Position numbers and translations under genes: made by a program. A stretch of DNA of 64,000 bases from Chitinophagaceae bacterium (GTDB lineage: Bacteria; Bacteroidota; Bacteroidia; Chitinophagales; Chitinophagaceae), in assembly GCA_016702745.1 (NCBI GenBank), contig JADJDJ010000003.1, positions 124,001 through 188,000 of the forward strand, in the 5' to 3' direction. Position 1 is the stretch's first letter. Every line of letters starts with the position of its first letter. The notes beneath the pieces are model-generated. The model saw only the letters and a program-made list of their open reading frames with translations. It did not search any database and was not told where the DNA came from. Below are positions 43,440 to 52,157 of the stretch, one piece after another.

Positions 43440-44009
43440 ATGGCCACCACTAAAGCACCTCAATGGATGATGCTGGCAATATTTCTTTGCCAATTACTTC
43501 CTGCAAGTTATGCACAGAACAAACAAACAATCGGATTCGGCGGACAGGGGAATGTCTATTTCTCGCCGCTAGTTACCGGCAAAAAATATTATGGTGCTTA
43601 TGGGAGCCTGAACATCCGGAATAGTCAGAATAGTTATGAGTTTAAAGTCTACATGGGAGTACAGTTCAATAAAGACATTCAGGTTGTCGATTTTGGATCT
43701 ACTTTCAGGTTCCTTCCAACCAAAAAATTAGTATATATCGGGATCAGTCCTTTTTCATACCGGTTGGCAACTTTAAAGTCAACGCTTGACGACCCTGATC
43801 CTACTTCGAATATTAAATTTTATGGTGCCGGTCACTTAGGTTTACAATTACCACTTGGAAAGGCAGTCAATTTTGAAATTGAAAGCAATTATAGCTATTT
43901 CTATTCTCAAAAAACAGGCGGTTTCGGGATGTCAGTAGGCTTTGTTTTTTTCAATAATGATCTGGTATCCGCAGCAGCTGATTCATATAATAAGAGCCGA
44001 CGGTATTAG
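43440..44009 (+). CDS. Exported beta-strand-rich, porin-like protein
   Basis: Protein of 189 residues with a signal peptide (L-P-A-S-Y-A-Q). Alternating-residue strands end in aromatic residues (G-N-V-Y-F-S-P; Y-G-A-Y-G-S-L-N-I; Y-E-F-K-V-Y-M-G-V-Q-F; F-G-M-S-V-G-F-V-F-F), as in small outer-membrane beta-barrels. The exact family cannot be named. Confidence 0.72.
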   Translation: MATTKAPQWMMLAIFLCQLLPASYAQNKQTIGFGGQGNVYFSPLVTGKKYYGAYGSLNIRNSQNSYEFKVYMGVQFNKDIQVVDFGSTFRFLPTKKLVYIGISPFSYRLATLKSTLDDPDPTSNIKFYGAGHLGLQLPLGKAVNFEIESNYSYFYSQKTGGFGMSVGFVFFNNDLVSAAADSYNKSRRY

Positions 44010-44067
44010 TAGCTGCTATTTGTAAACTACATTACCAATTTGGGATCACAGTTTATAATCTCCTTTT

Positions 44068-44913
44068 ATGAAAAGAAAGTATTTAAATCACAAAATCGGG
44101 TTATTGTGTGCTTTCGCAGTGTTGCTAATTTTAAGTTCCTGTGAGCCGTCTAAGGTTGATCCTTTTGATCCGGTTTATGATCTGGGTTTGGTACCTGCAA
44201 CACCCGGTGATCTGGTTGACGGTTCCACCACGCTACCCAGTTATTTTACAGGAACCTTGCCCAACGCTTATACAATACCTACTGCACCCGTGGGTGATCA
44301 GAAAAGACAAGGGTCCTGTATCGGTTTTTCGGCTGGTTATACTGTTATGAGTTATTATATTAACCGTTCCAACGGAGGCAGCTACAGTAATAATTTCCTG
44401 GGAAGTCCAAAATTCCTGTACAACCTCTGTAAACTAAGCGGCTGCGACGGAGGATCCACCTACCCAAGAGCAATGGCCATTTTGAAAACTAAGGGGATTT
44501 GTTCCTGGTCGGATATGCCTTATACTGATTATGAATGCAGCCAGATCCCGAGTGCCGCCCAGAACTCAGCCGCCTTGCGCTATCGCATCAGAAGCTGGTC
44601 ATATCTATCAATAAGTGATATTGATAAAATGAAACGTTTACTGTATTCCGGCTATCCGTTAATGATCGGCATAAGAGTATATACAAATTTTTATCAGTAC
44701 AGAACAGGAGTCTATAATTCGTTAAGTGGCACTGACAATGGTGGCCATGCAGTTGCTATTATAGGTTATGATGATGCCAGACAGGCATTCAGAATTCAGA
44801 ACTCCTGGGGAACAGCTTGGGGTGAATCCGGATATATGTGGGTAGGATATAATTTCCTGGCACAACAACTTACCGCTGAACCAAGATGCTATCTGGTTGT
44901 TCCCGATTTTTAA
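44068..44913 (+). CDS. Lipoprotein papain-like (C1) cysteine protease
   Basis: Protein of 281 residues with lipobox L-S-S-C (Cys25). A papain-fold catalytic domain follows: Q-G-S-C-I-G-F-S-A (catalytic Cys84), G-G-H-A-V-A-I-I-G-Y-D-D (catalytic His) and Q-N-S-W-G-T-A-W-G (catalytic Asn). It lacks an obvious pro-region. Predicted to be lipid-anchored in the envelope. The gene's end overlaps the first possible start of the WG-repeat gene by 28 bases. Confidence 0.9.
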   Translation: MKRKYLNHKIGLLCAFAVLLILSSCEPSKVDPFDPVYDLGLVPATPGDLVDGSTTLPSYFTGTLPNAYTIPTAPVGDQKRQGSCIGFSAGYTVMSYYINRSNGGSYSNNFLGSPKFLYNLCKLSGCDGGSTYPRAMAILKTKGICSWSDMPYTDYECSQIPSAAQNSAALRYRIRSWSYLSISDIDKMKRLLYSGYPLMIGIRVYTNFYQYRTGVYNSLSGTDNGGHAVAIIGYDDARQAFRIQNSWGTAWGESGYMWVGYNFLAQQLTAEPRCYLVVPDF

Positions 44914-44951
44914 AAAGCAATCTCATCAATCGAATTCTTAAAACAATACGC

Positions 44952-45641
44952 TTGTCTAAAAGAATACATTACCACCTCATTCTATGGATTAGCCTGTCAT
45001 TTACAAGCCAGCTATTTGCACAGTCCTACGACATCTGGTACACCTATCCCCACACGAATAACTCAAAAATCCGGGAGAACAGGAAATTCGGGATGCTGGA
45101 TAGTAATAATCAGGTAATACTGACACCTATATATGATGAAGTAAACGACTTCTATAACGGACTGGCGCGTGTTGTTAAAGACGGGAAACTGGGTTTTGTA
45201 AACAAACAGGCAGTAGCGGTCATTCCTTTTGATTACGACCCGGATACCCTGCTTATGACAGGACAAAAGCTATTCATCACTCAGCATAATGATGGCAGCA
45301 AAGAGATTAAGATCGGCACTGATGAAAGGAGGCAAAGTTTCCAGGAAGGACTTCTCTGTGTTATCAAAAACGGAAAATATGGTTTTATTGACCAATACAA
45401 TAAAGTAGTCATCCCTTTTCAATTCGACGGAGGAGATAATTTTTATGAAGGAATGGCCATTGTAAAACAGAAAGACAAATTTGGTGTCATCGACAAACAA
45501 GGCGCAATTACCATACCGTTTCAGTTTGATCTTCTTGTATGGCTATTTGAATTCAATCCTGTTCTATTCGTTCAAAATAATGGAGAATGTTATTTAATGA
45601 ACACCAGTCAGCAAAAAACCGGTACATGCCAGGACCTGTAA
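44952..45641 (+). CDS. Exported WG-repeat protein
   Basis: Start taken as the TTG at 44952 before a signal sequence (L-I-L-W-I-S-L-S-F-T-S-Q-L-F-A-Q), giving 229 residues. An ATG at 44886 exists but lies inside the protease gene and makes an odd N-terminus. Four WG/KWG repeats (K-F-G-M-L-D-S-N-N-Q-V-I-L-T; K-L-G-F-V-N-K-Q-A; K-Y-G-F-I-D-Q-Y-N-K-V-V; K-F-G-V-I-D-K-Q-G-A-I) probably bind a partner protein. Confidence 0.82.
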   Translation: MSKRIHYHLILWISLSFTSQLFAQSYDIWYTYPHTNNSKIRENRKFGMLDSNNQVILTPIYDEVNDFYNGLARVVKDGKLGFVNKQAVAVIPFDYDPDTLLMTGQKLFITQHNDGSKEIKIGTDERRQSFQEGLLCVIKNGKYGFIDQYNKVVIPFQFDGGDNFYEGMAIVKQKDKFGVIDKQGAITIPFQFDLLVWLFEFNPVLFVQNNGECYLMNTSQQKTGTCQDL

Positions 45642-46918
45642 TAAATAATGTTACCCGCTTTTTTAAATTGCTGCAGATGATGCTTTTCGCTGCTGCAATC
45701 CAGGCCCAACCCGCCAAAAGCGTTTTGAAAGCGATCCCCGCCAGCTTTGCATACAAAAATGAAATGGGGCAATTTATCTTTGTTCCAGGTGGCGAGTTCC
45801 GGTCCGGGATTGTAAACGGTCATGATTCACTTACATTGATTTTACCCGCAGTAGCCAGTGTAAACCTCTTTTACCTGAATCAATATGAGGTCAGCAATGC
45901 AGCATACCGCGAGTTTGTGAAATATGTGCTTGATTCTACAGCAAAGCAATTGTTGGGGCATTTTGTTGCTGGTTCCTCAAAAATTGACTGGACACAATCT
46001 ATCAATTGGGATCATCAACTGCTGGCCCCACTGATCATACCTTCAGAAAAGAGATGGTACGGTAAAAAAGAAATCGACACTGACAAGATTCTCTACCGGT
46101 TCGAAAACGGTGAAACCCAGGCCGTTTATCCTGATACGCTTGTTTGGATACGCGATTTTGCATATAGTTATAATGAGCCGATGACAAAGCGATACTTTGC
46201 ACATCCGGCATTCGACAACTACCCGGTAGTAGGAGTAAGTGCAAAACAGGCCATCGCTTATTGCGAGTGGAAAACAAGAAAATGGAATGAATCTTTAGTT
46301 AGCACAAAGAGCAATTTAAAAATCACCCTTCGGTTACCTGCCGCAAACGAATGGGAATATGCTGCACAACAAGGGGCAGAAATGCTGACAGAAAATCATA
46401 ACCGGGCATTCAACATTTTTGACAGAACGCAAACAAAAGCCTACCCCAATCCTGCAAACCCTGAACCAGACAATCATATCCGAAACCTTGGATATAAATA
46501 TAATTTTGGCAGAATCGTTGGCCCCCATGGCTTTATGGTTAAAAGCTATGCCGACGATGGCTGTTTCTATACTGCACCGCGAAATGCGTATAAGGCTGGC
46601 AACACCGGATGTTATAATCTTCATGGAAATGTTGCGGAATGGACAAGCAGTGCCGGGAGCGAGAACCCGCTATTGAAAAAAGATTCCCTGTTAACGAAAC
46701 TTATTCATGATCTGAGCAGCAGCTACCCGAGATCGCCATTGGCAAATAAAAATGCTGATAAGATCGGCGAATGGCTGCGGCAATTTACCATTGTAAAAGG
46801 TGGATCCTGGGAGTCTGACCCCTATTATTTACAGCCAGGAGTCAACCAATATTTCAGGGAAATGGAACAACACTCTTTTATCGGATTCCGCCTGGCCATG
46901 GATATTACAAAACTATAA
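45626..46918 (+). CDS. SUMF1/formylglycine-enzyme-like protein (GldK/GldJ type)
   Basis: Protein of 430 residues from the ATG at 45626 (16-base overlap with the previous gene), with a signal sequence ending A-I-Q-A-Q-P. SUMF1-family sequence throughout: F-I-F-V-P-G-G-E-F, N-Q-Y-E-V-S-N-A-A-Y-R-E-F, the GldK-like T-L-V-W-I-R-D-F-A-Y-S-Y and Y-P-V-V-G-V-S, then N-V-A-E-W-T-S and G-G-S-W. GldK and GldJ are parts of the type IX secretion/gliding machinery, but this gene is not in a gld cluster, so it may be a paralog with another role. Confidence 0.83.
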   Translation: MPGPVINNVTRFFKLLQMMLFAAAIQAQPAKSVLKAIPASFAYKNEMGQFIFVPGGEFRSGIVNGHDSLTLILPAVASVNLFYLNQYEVSNAAYREFVKYVLDSTAKQLLGHFVAGSSKIDWTQSINWDHQLLAPLIIPSEKRWYGKKEIDTDKILYRFENGETQAVYPDTLVWIRDFAYSYNEPMTKRYFAHPAFDNYPVVGVSAKQAIAYCEWKTRKWNESLVSTKSNLKITLRLPAANEWEYAAQQGAEMLTENHNRAFNIFDRTQTKAYPNPANPEPDNHIRNLGYKYNFGRIVGPHGFMVKSYADDGCFYTAPRNAYKAGNTGCYNLHGNVAEWTSSAGSENPLLKKDSLLTKLIHDLSSSYPRSPLANKNADKIGEWLRQFTIVKGGSWESDPYYLQPGVNQYFREMEQHSFIGFRLAMDITKL

Positions 46919-46974
46919 TTGTCCAAAGCTCATTGCATCACTCATTTGAATCTATACCAATAAAATTTCAATTT

Positions 46975-47901
46975 ATGAATCGCAAAATCAGCATCCGAAT
47001 CGTTAAATACTTTTGCAGCCTGATATTGATATTTTCCATTCAGTCTTTAGCAGCACAGGAATGTAAAACAATGCTTGCCGAAGCCCGAAAAATGATTCAG
47101 GAAGCGAATTGTAAAAAAGTGGATCCAACAACCTGGGCCAACAAATTTGGAGAGATCGTTAAAAACATGGCCATGAAACAGTGTAACGATGAAGTGGCCA
47201 TCCTCCTCAACTATCAAAACGAAGTAAAAGCAAACCCCAAACTGGTCGAATGTGACAATAATCCAAAGTGCAGCAAACTGGTATACTACAGGGATGTTAC
47301 ACTTCTAAAACAATATACCGATGCACTTTCAAAGCTCGAAATATCACAGAATTCATTAGAATTGATTACTAAGATCCGTAAAGAATTGCTTGACGAAACA
47401 CGCTGGGTTACTTCTGATATGGGAAGAGCCGTTGCTACATTATCGCAATACTTAAAACTACAATGCAACCTGATCAATAATATTGTGGGTGCTGCCATTC
47501 CTCCATTAAAAGGACGTGCCGCTCTTGCTAAATTCACATTCGATTTTCTTGCCAATTTAATTGAAAATGATTATGACTTTTCAGCGACGATATCCGATCA
47601 AATAAACGACAAGGCTCTGGAAATGGTGCTGGAAAAATTCGGGCCGGCGGGATCTGCAATCAGCACGATAAAAGATTTGGCAGAAGACATCAATACCATT
47701 AAAGTGAATGAAGATGAATTCAGAACTTTGAGAAAGGAAATTGACACAAAAATGGGGATCATTGAAAAAGAGATCAGAAAATATAATGCAGAGATTCCGG
47801 CTCTTTCAAAGAATTTTAGTAAAATTAAGTCCATTAAGGACGTCATTGACCAGTACCTGGATAAGAACTGCAAGAAAACTACTGCGCAGCGACTGAACTA
47901 A
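46975..47901 (+). CDS. Exported helical protein of unknown function
   Basis: Protein of 308 residues from the ATG at 46975; earlier in-frame sequence lacks a signal. Signal peptide I-L-I-F-S-I-Q-S-L-A-A-Q. The mature part is almost wholly helical with four Cys in the first 75 residues and one near the end (K-N-C-K-K). A hydrophobic helix pair sits near residues 165-185 (A-A-L-A-K-F-T-F-D-F-L). No family recognised. Confidence 0.75.
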   Translation: MNRKISIRIVKYFCSLILIFSIQSLAAQECKTMLAEARKMIQEANCKKVDPTTWANKFGEIVKNMAMKQCNDEVAILLNYQNEVKANPKLVECDNNPKCSKLVYYRDVTLLKQYTDALSKLEISQNSLELITKIRKELLDETRWVTSDMGRAVATLSQYLKLQCNLINNIVGAAIPPLKGRAALAKFTFDFLANLIENDYDFSATISDQINDKALEMVLEKFGPAGSAISTIKDLAEDINTIKVNEDEFRTLRKEIDTKMGIIEKEIRKYNAEIPALSKNFSKIKSIKDVIDQYLDKNCKKTTAQRLN

Positions 47902-48012
47902 AGGACTGCATGAATTTATCGGCCCTGATCAACATATTAATCCGGGTATTTTCACGAAAATCTTCACATTTCCTTATCCCCTTTTGGTTAATTTTACCCG
48001 TCAATTAACCGA

Positions 48013-49437
48013 ATGAAAGGAATTTTTCTGGCCACCACTTTGATTTTTGCGCTGACTGGCACTGCTCAAAAAATCGACCCCGCCAAACCCGATCTGTCGC
48101 CGGGGAATTTCCGGCTGGACTCCCTCCCCGATTCAGAAATCAATATTCCCATACAGGTGAACCTGAAACCGCTTTTCTCTATGGCGGAAAAAAGCGTGGA
48201 TACCATCTTCACCTCTCCCAAATACCCCGACGAATGGGTACAGGAGGGATGCGATGTTCGCTATAAATATTCTTTCCGGAGAAGTCCGCTAAAGATTACC
48301 GGTGTCGGTAATACCCTCACCCTGGGCTTTACCGGTTACTATAAGATCGTTGGCTCCACCCGGCTCTGTGTAAACGGCACCGTCGTTTCCCCCTGGACCC
48401 CCGCCTGCCGCTGTGGCTTCAGCGAACCGGAACGAAGAGTGAATGTTTCCTTTCTCAGCGCCCTCAGTGTACAGCCTGATTATAAAGTAAAAGTCTTTAT
48501 TAAAAGAAATGAACCGCAACCACTGGACAAATGTGAGGTCTGCTTCTGGGGACAGGATATCACCAAACAGGTTTTAAAAGGACTGGTCACCGAACTGGAT
48601 GCATCCAAAAAAGAACTGGAAAAATCCTATGGCACGGTTGACCTTAAATCAAAATTCCAACAGGTATGGGATCAGCTGAATAAAGTATATAATCTCTACG
48701 GACTGGGCTGGCTGCAAATGAACCCGCAGAAATTCAGGATCAATACCCTGGCCATTAATAAAGACCGGTTGGATCTCAGCATCGGACTTTCAGCCAAACC
48801 CATGATTAGTTTTGAAAGACCTGTTGAAAAAAGTTCATGGGTACCGAATATGGGAAGCTACAGTAATAAAGAAGGCTTTTCCATCTTTCTCGATGCCATG
48901 CTGAATTATGATTCATTAAGCATGATTATGAACCAGCAGATTGTGGGCAAAGAATTCGATTTCAAGAAAGGATTTGTAAAAAAGAAATTCATTCTCGACA
49001 GCTGCCGGGTTTATGGTGGTGGCTTTGATAAACTGGTGATCAAAATAAATTTCTCCGGTACCAATACCGGTGTTTTTTACCTCACCGGTAAACCCGTTTA
49101 TGATTCTGCCAAAAGAAGTCTGGAAGTAAAGGATATTGAATTTGATATCAAATCAAAAAACATCCTGTTAGGATCGGCCGACTGGCTCTTTGATAAAAAG
49201 ATTACCAAAGAAATCAGCAAGTATGCCCGTTTTGAACTCGGCGCCTATATCGACAGTGCTAAAACAACACTGAACCAGCAACTGAATCGTGAGCTGGCAA
49301 AAGGCATAAAAAGTATGGGCACTATTCAGGATATCCGCCTGGCAGGGATCTATCCCCTGCAGCAACACCTGGTGATCCGTAGTAATTGCGAAGGCAAACT
49401 GGCCGTAAAAGTGGAATCAATCGACTTCAGCTTTTAG
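48013..49437 (+). CDS. Exported DUF4403 family protein
   Basis: Protein of 474 residues with a signal peptide (I-F-A-L-T-G-T-A-Q-K). Domain pattern of DUF4403: I-N-I-P-I-Q-V-N-L-K-P-L near the start, a central W-D-Q-L-N-K, and a late L-A-G-I-Y-P-L and G-K-L-A-V-K-V. The function of the family is unknown; it is thought to be an envelope lipid- or ligand-binding fold. Ends convergently against the GtrA-like gene with an 11-base overlap of coding ends. Confidence 0.8.
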   Translation: MKGIFLATTLIFALTGTAQKIDPAKPDLSPGNFRLDSLPDSEINIPIQVNLKPLFSMAEKSVDTIFTSPKYPDEWVQEGCDVRYKYSFRRSPLKITGVGNTLTLGFTGYYKIVGSTRLCVNGTVVSPWTPACRCGFSEPERRVNVSFLSALSVQPDYKVKVFIKRNEPQPLDKCEVCFWGQDITKQVLKGLVTELDASKKELEKSYGTVDLKSKFQQVWDQLNKVYNLYGLGWLQMNPQKFRINTLAINKDRLDLSIGLSAKPMISFERPVEKSSWVPNMGSYSNKEGFSIFLDAMLNYDSLSMIMNQQIVGKEFDFKKGFVKKKFILDSCRVYGGGFDKLVIKINFSGTNTGVFYLTGKPVYDSAKRSLEVKDIEFDIKSKNILLGSADWLFDKKITKEISKYARFELGAYIDSAKTTLNQQLNRELAKGIKSMGTIQDIRLAGIYPLQQHLVIRSNCEGKLAVKVESIDFSF

Positions 49438-49939
49438 GTGCTTCTTCCGTTGATGCCTTGAATGAATAATTTCGTTGGGCAATATAACTGAATAAAACGA
49501 CCACAAAGATCGTGAGCACCTGTGCCAGGACAGGATAAATATGCAGGGTTTCCACCAATACTTTCAGCAGGATATAATTCAGGGCCAGGTTAAACAAACA
49601 AATCATCAGGTAGCGGAATAACTGGATTCTCCCCTTCATGTTTGAATCGCTGAACACCACATATTTCGACATAAAGAATCCCACCGGAAAAGTAACCAGA
49701 AAAGAAAGGGCCAAAGCCGCAATATGCCCCTTGAAAGCAAAGAAGCCAAACTCAAATGTCTTTTCCGCAAAAATGTATTTGTAACCAATATAATACACAA
49801 TCAGTCCCAGCAGGGTATTTCCCCCTCCCGATGCGGCATAGCGGAATGTCTGCAGGTTCATCAGCTTTTTAAACGGAGGATAAAAAAAGTCGATGATGGG
49901 CAGTACAAAATCACGGGCGCTATGGATATGGCGGCGCAT
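49427..49939 (-). CDS. GtrA-family membrane protein
   Basis: Protein of 170 residues with four hydrophobic segments in the usual GtrA pattern, starting near F-R-Y-A-A-S-G-G-G-N-T-L-L-G. GtrA proteins typically accompany polyprenyl-linked glycosyl transfer (teichoic acid or O-antigen modification). No glycosyltransferase is adjacent here, so the substrate is unknown. Confidence 0.85.
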   Translation of the reverse strand: MRRHIHSARDFVLPIIDFFYPPFKKLMNLQTFRYAASGGGNTLLGLIVYYIGYKYIFAEKTFEFGFFAFKGHIAALALSFLVTFPVGFFMSKYVVFSDSNMKGRIQLFRYLMICLFNLALNYILLKVLVETLHIYPVLAQVLTIFVVVLFSYIAQRNYSFKASTEEAPKS

Positions 49940-49973
49940 GGGGGCAAAATAAGGAATAAGTCCGGAAGAGAGA

Positions 49974-50005
49974 AGTCTTTAGTCTTCAGTCAATAGTCTA
50001 TAGTC
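49974..50005 (+). repeat. AGTCNNN heptamer array
   Basis: AGTC at 49974, 49981, 49988, 49995 and 50002, exact 7-base period, just upstream of the AATATCNN array in the gtrA-argS gap. Confidence 0.85.
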
Positions 50006-50030
50006 AACAGCACTCAGCACTCAATATCCC

Positions 50031-50140
50031 AATATCTTAATATCACAATACCTCCCCGCTCCACCAATCAAACACCGATCCAATTCTCCAGACTCGCTTC
50101 TGAATACCCAATACCTAATACCCAATTCCTAATCCCCCTA
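50031..50140 (+). repeat. AATATCNN / AATACCY arrays upstream of argS
   Basis: AATATCCC-AATATCTT-AATATCAC-type units at about 50023-50055, and AATACCC/AATACCT units at about 50103-50140. They precede the argS promoter element. Confidence 0.75.
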
Positions 50141-50147
50141 ATAATCG

Positions 50148-50155
50148 TAATTTTG
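50148..50155 (+). promoter_or_regulatory. TAnnTTTG promoter element upstream of argS
   Basis: TAATTTTG, exact consensus, 19 bases before the argS ATG at 50174. Adjacent to the end of the repeat arrays. A TTG inside it (50153) is not the start codon. Confidence 0.6.
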
Positions 50156-50173
50156 CACGCTAAACAAGTCCGG

Positions 50174-51964
50174 ATGAGCATTATTAAAGAGATCAAACCA
50201 TTGTTACAGGCTTCGCTGAAAGAATTGTATGGCTATGAGGCTGCCGAAACAGAGCTGACCATCAATTCCACCAAACCGGAATTTGAAGGCGATTATACCA
50301 TTGTACTGTTCAGTTTTGTAAAACAGCTGAAGAAATCACCGGAACAACTGGGACAGGAACTGGGTACACATCTGGTGCAGCAACATCCTGCTTTGTTTAC
50401 CGCTTTCAATGTGATCAAGGGCTTTCTGAATTTATCAGTGGCCGATTCCTACTGGACCCGTTTTTTAAACAATCATTATCAGCAGACCGGTTTTGGATCC
50501 CTTCCGCCAATTGGTAAAAAAGTGATGGTGGAATACGCTTCCCCCAATACCAATAAACCCCTGCACCTCGGCCACCTCCGGAATATTTTCCTGGGATGGA
50601 GTACCGCTGCGATTCTCAAACATAGCGGACATGAAGTATACAAGACCTGTATCTCCAATGACCGGGGGATTCATATCTGTAAAAGCATGGTGACCTGGCA
50701 GCTTTATGGAAACGGCAGTACTCCCGAAAGTACCGGCACCAAGGGCGATCATTTTGTAGGAGATTATTATGTAAAGTTTGGTATCATTCAAAAAGAGCAG
50801 ATGGCCGAACTGATTGAAAAAGGAATGGATAAAAAAGAAGCGGAAGCAGCCGCCCCCATTATGAAAGCAGCCCAGCAAATGCTGGTGGACTGGGAAGCCG
50901 GTAAACCGGAAGTGATCGACCTCTGGAAAAAAATGAACAGCTGGGTATACAGCGGATTTGATATTACCTATAATCGGATCGGAGCCGACTTTGATAAAAC
51001 CTATTACGAAAGTGATACCTACCTGCTGGGCAAAAAAGCTGTGCAGGATGGGCTGGCCAAAAAAGTATTTACCCAAAAAGAGGATGGCAGTGTTTGGATT
51101 GACCTGACCGCTGACGGACTGGATGAAAAAGTAGTGCAAAGAAAAGATGGTACGGCAGTCTATATTACCCAGGACATCGGACTGGCCGCACAAAAACAGG
51201 AAGAGTTTGGATGCGAACAAAGTATCTATGTAGTGGCCGACGAACAGAATTATCATTTCAAAGTACTCAAACTGATTTGTGAGAAACTGGGTATACCGGG
51301 CGCGGCTGGTATTTATCATCTCAGCTATGGCATGGTGGAATTACCCGATGGCCGGATGAAAACAAGGGAAGGCACTGTGGTGGATGCTGATGATATGGTG
51401 GAAGAAATGGTGAATGTAGCAAAGGCCAAGACGGAAGAATTAGGTAAGGTAAAAGACTTCACTGCAGAGGAACTGAAAGAACTCTATGACACCATCGCCC
51501 TCGGTGCCCTGAAGTTTTTCCTCTTAAGAGTGGACCCCAAAAAACGAATGATCTTCAATCCGGAAGAATCCATCGACTTTCATGGCTTCACCGGACCCTT
51601 TGTACAATACACCCATGCAAGGATCAAATCTGTTCTGCGCAAAGCAAGTGAAGCAGGTTTTAAATATGATGCCCTCTCAACTGCAACAGATAGTTTATTG
51701 AAACTCGAAAGAGACCTGATTATCCTGCTGGAGCAATATCCTGCCGTACTGGAACAGGCGGTATCAGAACATAATCCTTCTGTAATCGCTATCTATGTTT
51801 TCAATCTCGCCAAATCATTCAATACATTCTACACCGAACATTCAGTGATGAATGCAGAAACGGAAGAAAAGAAAAGTCTCCGCCTCCGCATGGCTTCCAT
51901 GACTGCTAATGTAATAGCATCAGGAATGGGATTATTGGGGATCAGGGTGCCGGAGAGAATGTGA
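50174..51964 (+). CDS. argS: Arginine--tRNA ligase
   Basis: Class I synthetase of 596 residues from the ATG at 50174. The N-terminal Add1 domain (K-E-I-K-P-L-L-Q-A-S) leads to the HIGH-type motif in A-S-P-N-T-N-K-P-L-H-L-G-H-L-R-N. The anticodon-binding DALR region includes F-V-Q-Y-T-H-A-R-I. Complete length. An AGTCNNN array follows the stop. Confidence 0.94.
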   Translation: MSIIKEIKPLLQASLKELYGYEAAETELTINSTKPEFEGDYTIVLFSFVKQLKKSPEQLGQELGTHLVQQHPALFTAFNVIKGFLNLSVADSYWTRFLNNHYQQTGFGSLPPIGKKVMVEYASPNTNKPLHLGHLRNIFLGWSTAAILKHSGHEVYKTCISNDRGIHICKSMVTWQLYGNGSTPESTGTKGDHFVGDYYVKFGIIQKEQMAELIEKGMDKKEAEAAAPIMKAAQQMLVDWEAGKPEVIDLWKKMNSWVYSGFDITYNRIGADFDKTYYESDTYLLGKKAVQDGLAKKVFTQKEDGSVWIDLTADGLDEKVVQRKDGTAVYITQDIGLAAQKQEEFGCEQSIYVVADEQNYHFKVLKLICEKLGIPGAAGIYHLSYGMVELPDGRMKTREGTVVDADDMVEEMVNVAKAKTEELGKVKDFTAEELKELYDTIALGALKFFLLRVDPKKRMIFNPEESIDFHGFTGPFVQYTHARIKSVLRKASEAGFKYDALSTATDSLLKLERDLIILLEQYPAVLEQAVSEHNPSVIAIYVFNLAKSFNTFYTEHSVMNAETEEKKSLRLRMASMTANVIASGMGLLGIRVPERM

Positions 51965-51968
51965 GGAA

Positions 51969-52003
51969 AGTCGTTAGTCGATAGTCTTTAGTCGATAGTC
52001 ATT
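51969..52003 (+). repeat. AGTCNNN heptamer array, exact 7-base period
   Basis: AGTC at 51969, 51976, 51983, 51990 and 51997. Inverted partner units (GACT) occur at 52131-52155 on the far side of the argS terminator. Confidence 0.9.
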
Positions 52004-52071
52004 TATCTTAGATAAATAGGGGACAACCAGGACCGACAGCTACCAAATTTCAAGACCAATAATGAGACTAA

Positions 52072-52104
52072 AAAAGGGCGTCAATTCATCATTGACGCCC
52101 TTTT
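52072..52104 (+). terminator. Rho-independent terminator after argS
   Basis: AAAAGGGCGTCAAT (52072-52085) and ATTGACGCCCTTTT (52091-52104), a 5-base loop, A run before and T run after, so it can serve both strands. Confidence 0.85.
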
Positions 52105-52130
52105 AAAATATTACTTAATTTCTTACTAAC

Positions 52131-52155
52131 GACTATCGGCTAAAGACTAACGACT
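52131..52155 (-). repeat. Inverted AGTCNNN array (GACT units)
   Basis: GACT at 52131, 52145 and 52152, with a GGCT variant at 52138, period 7. It is the reverse-complement counterpart of the array at 51969, flanking the terminator. Confidence 0.6.
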
Positions 52156-52157
52156 TC

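Noticed and set aside
49427..49437. Overlapping ends of the DUF4403 and GtrA-like genes as a sign of error
   Set aside because: An 11-base convergent overlap of coding ends is normal, and both protein ends look natural.
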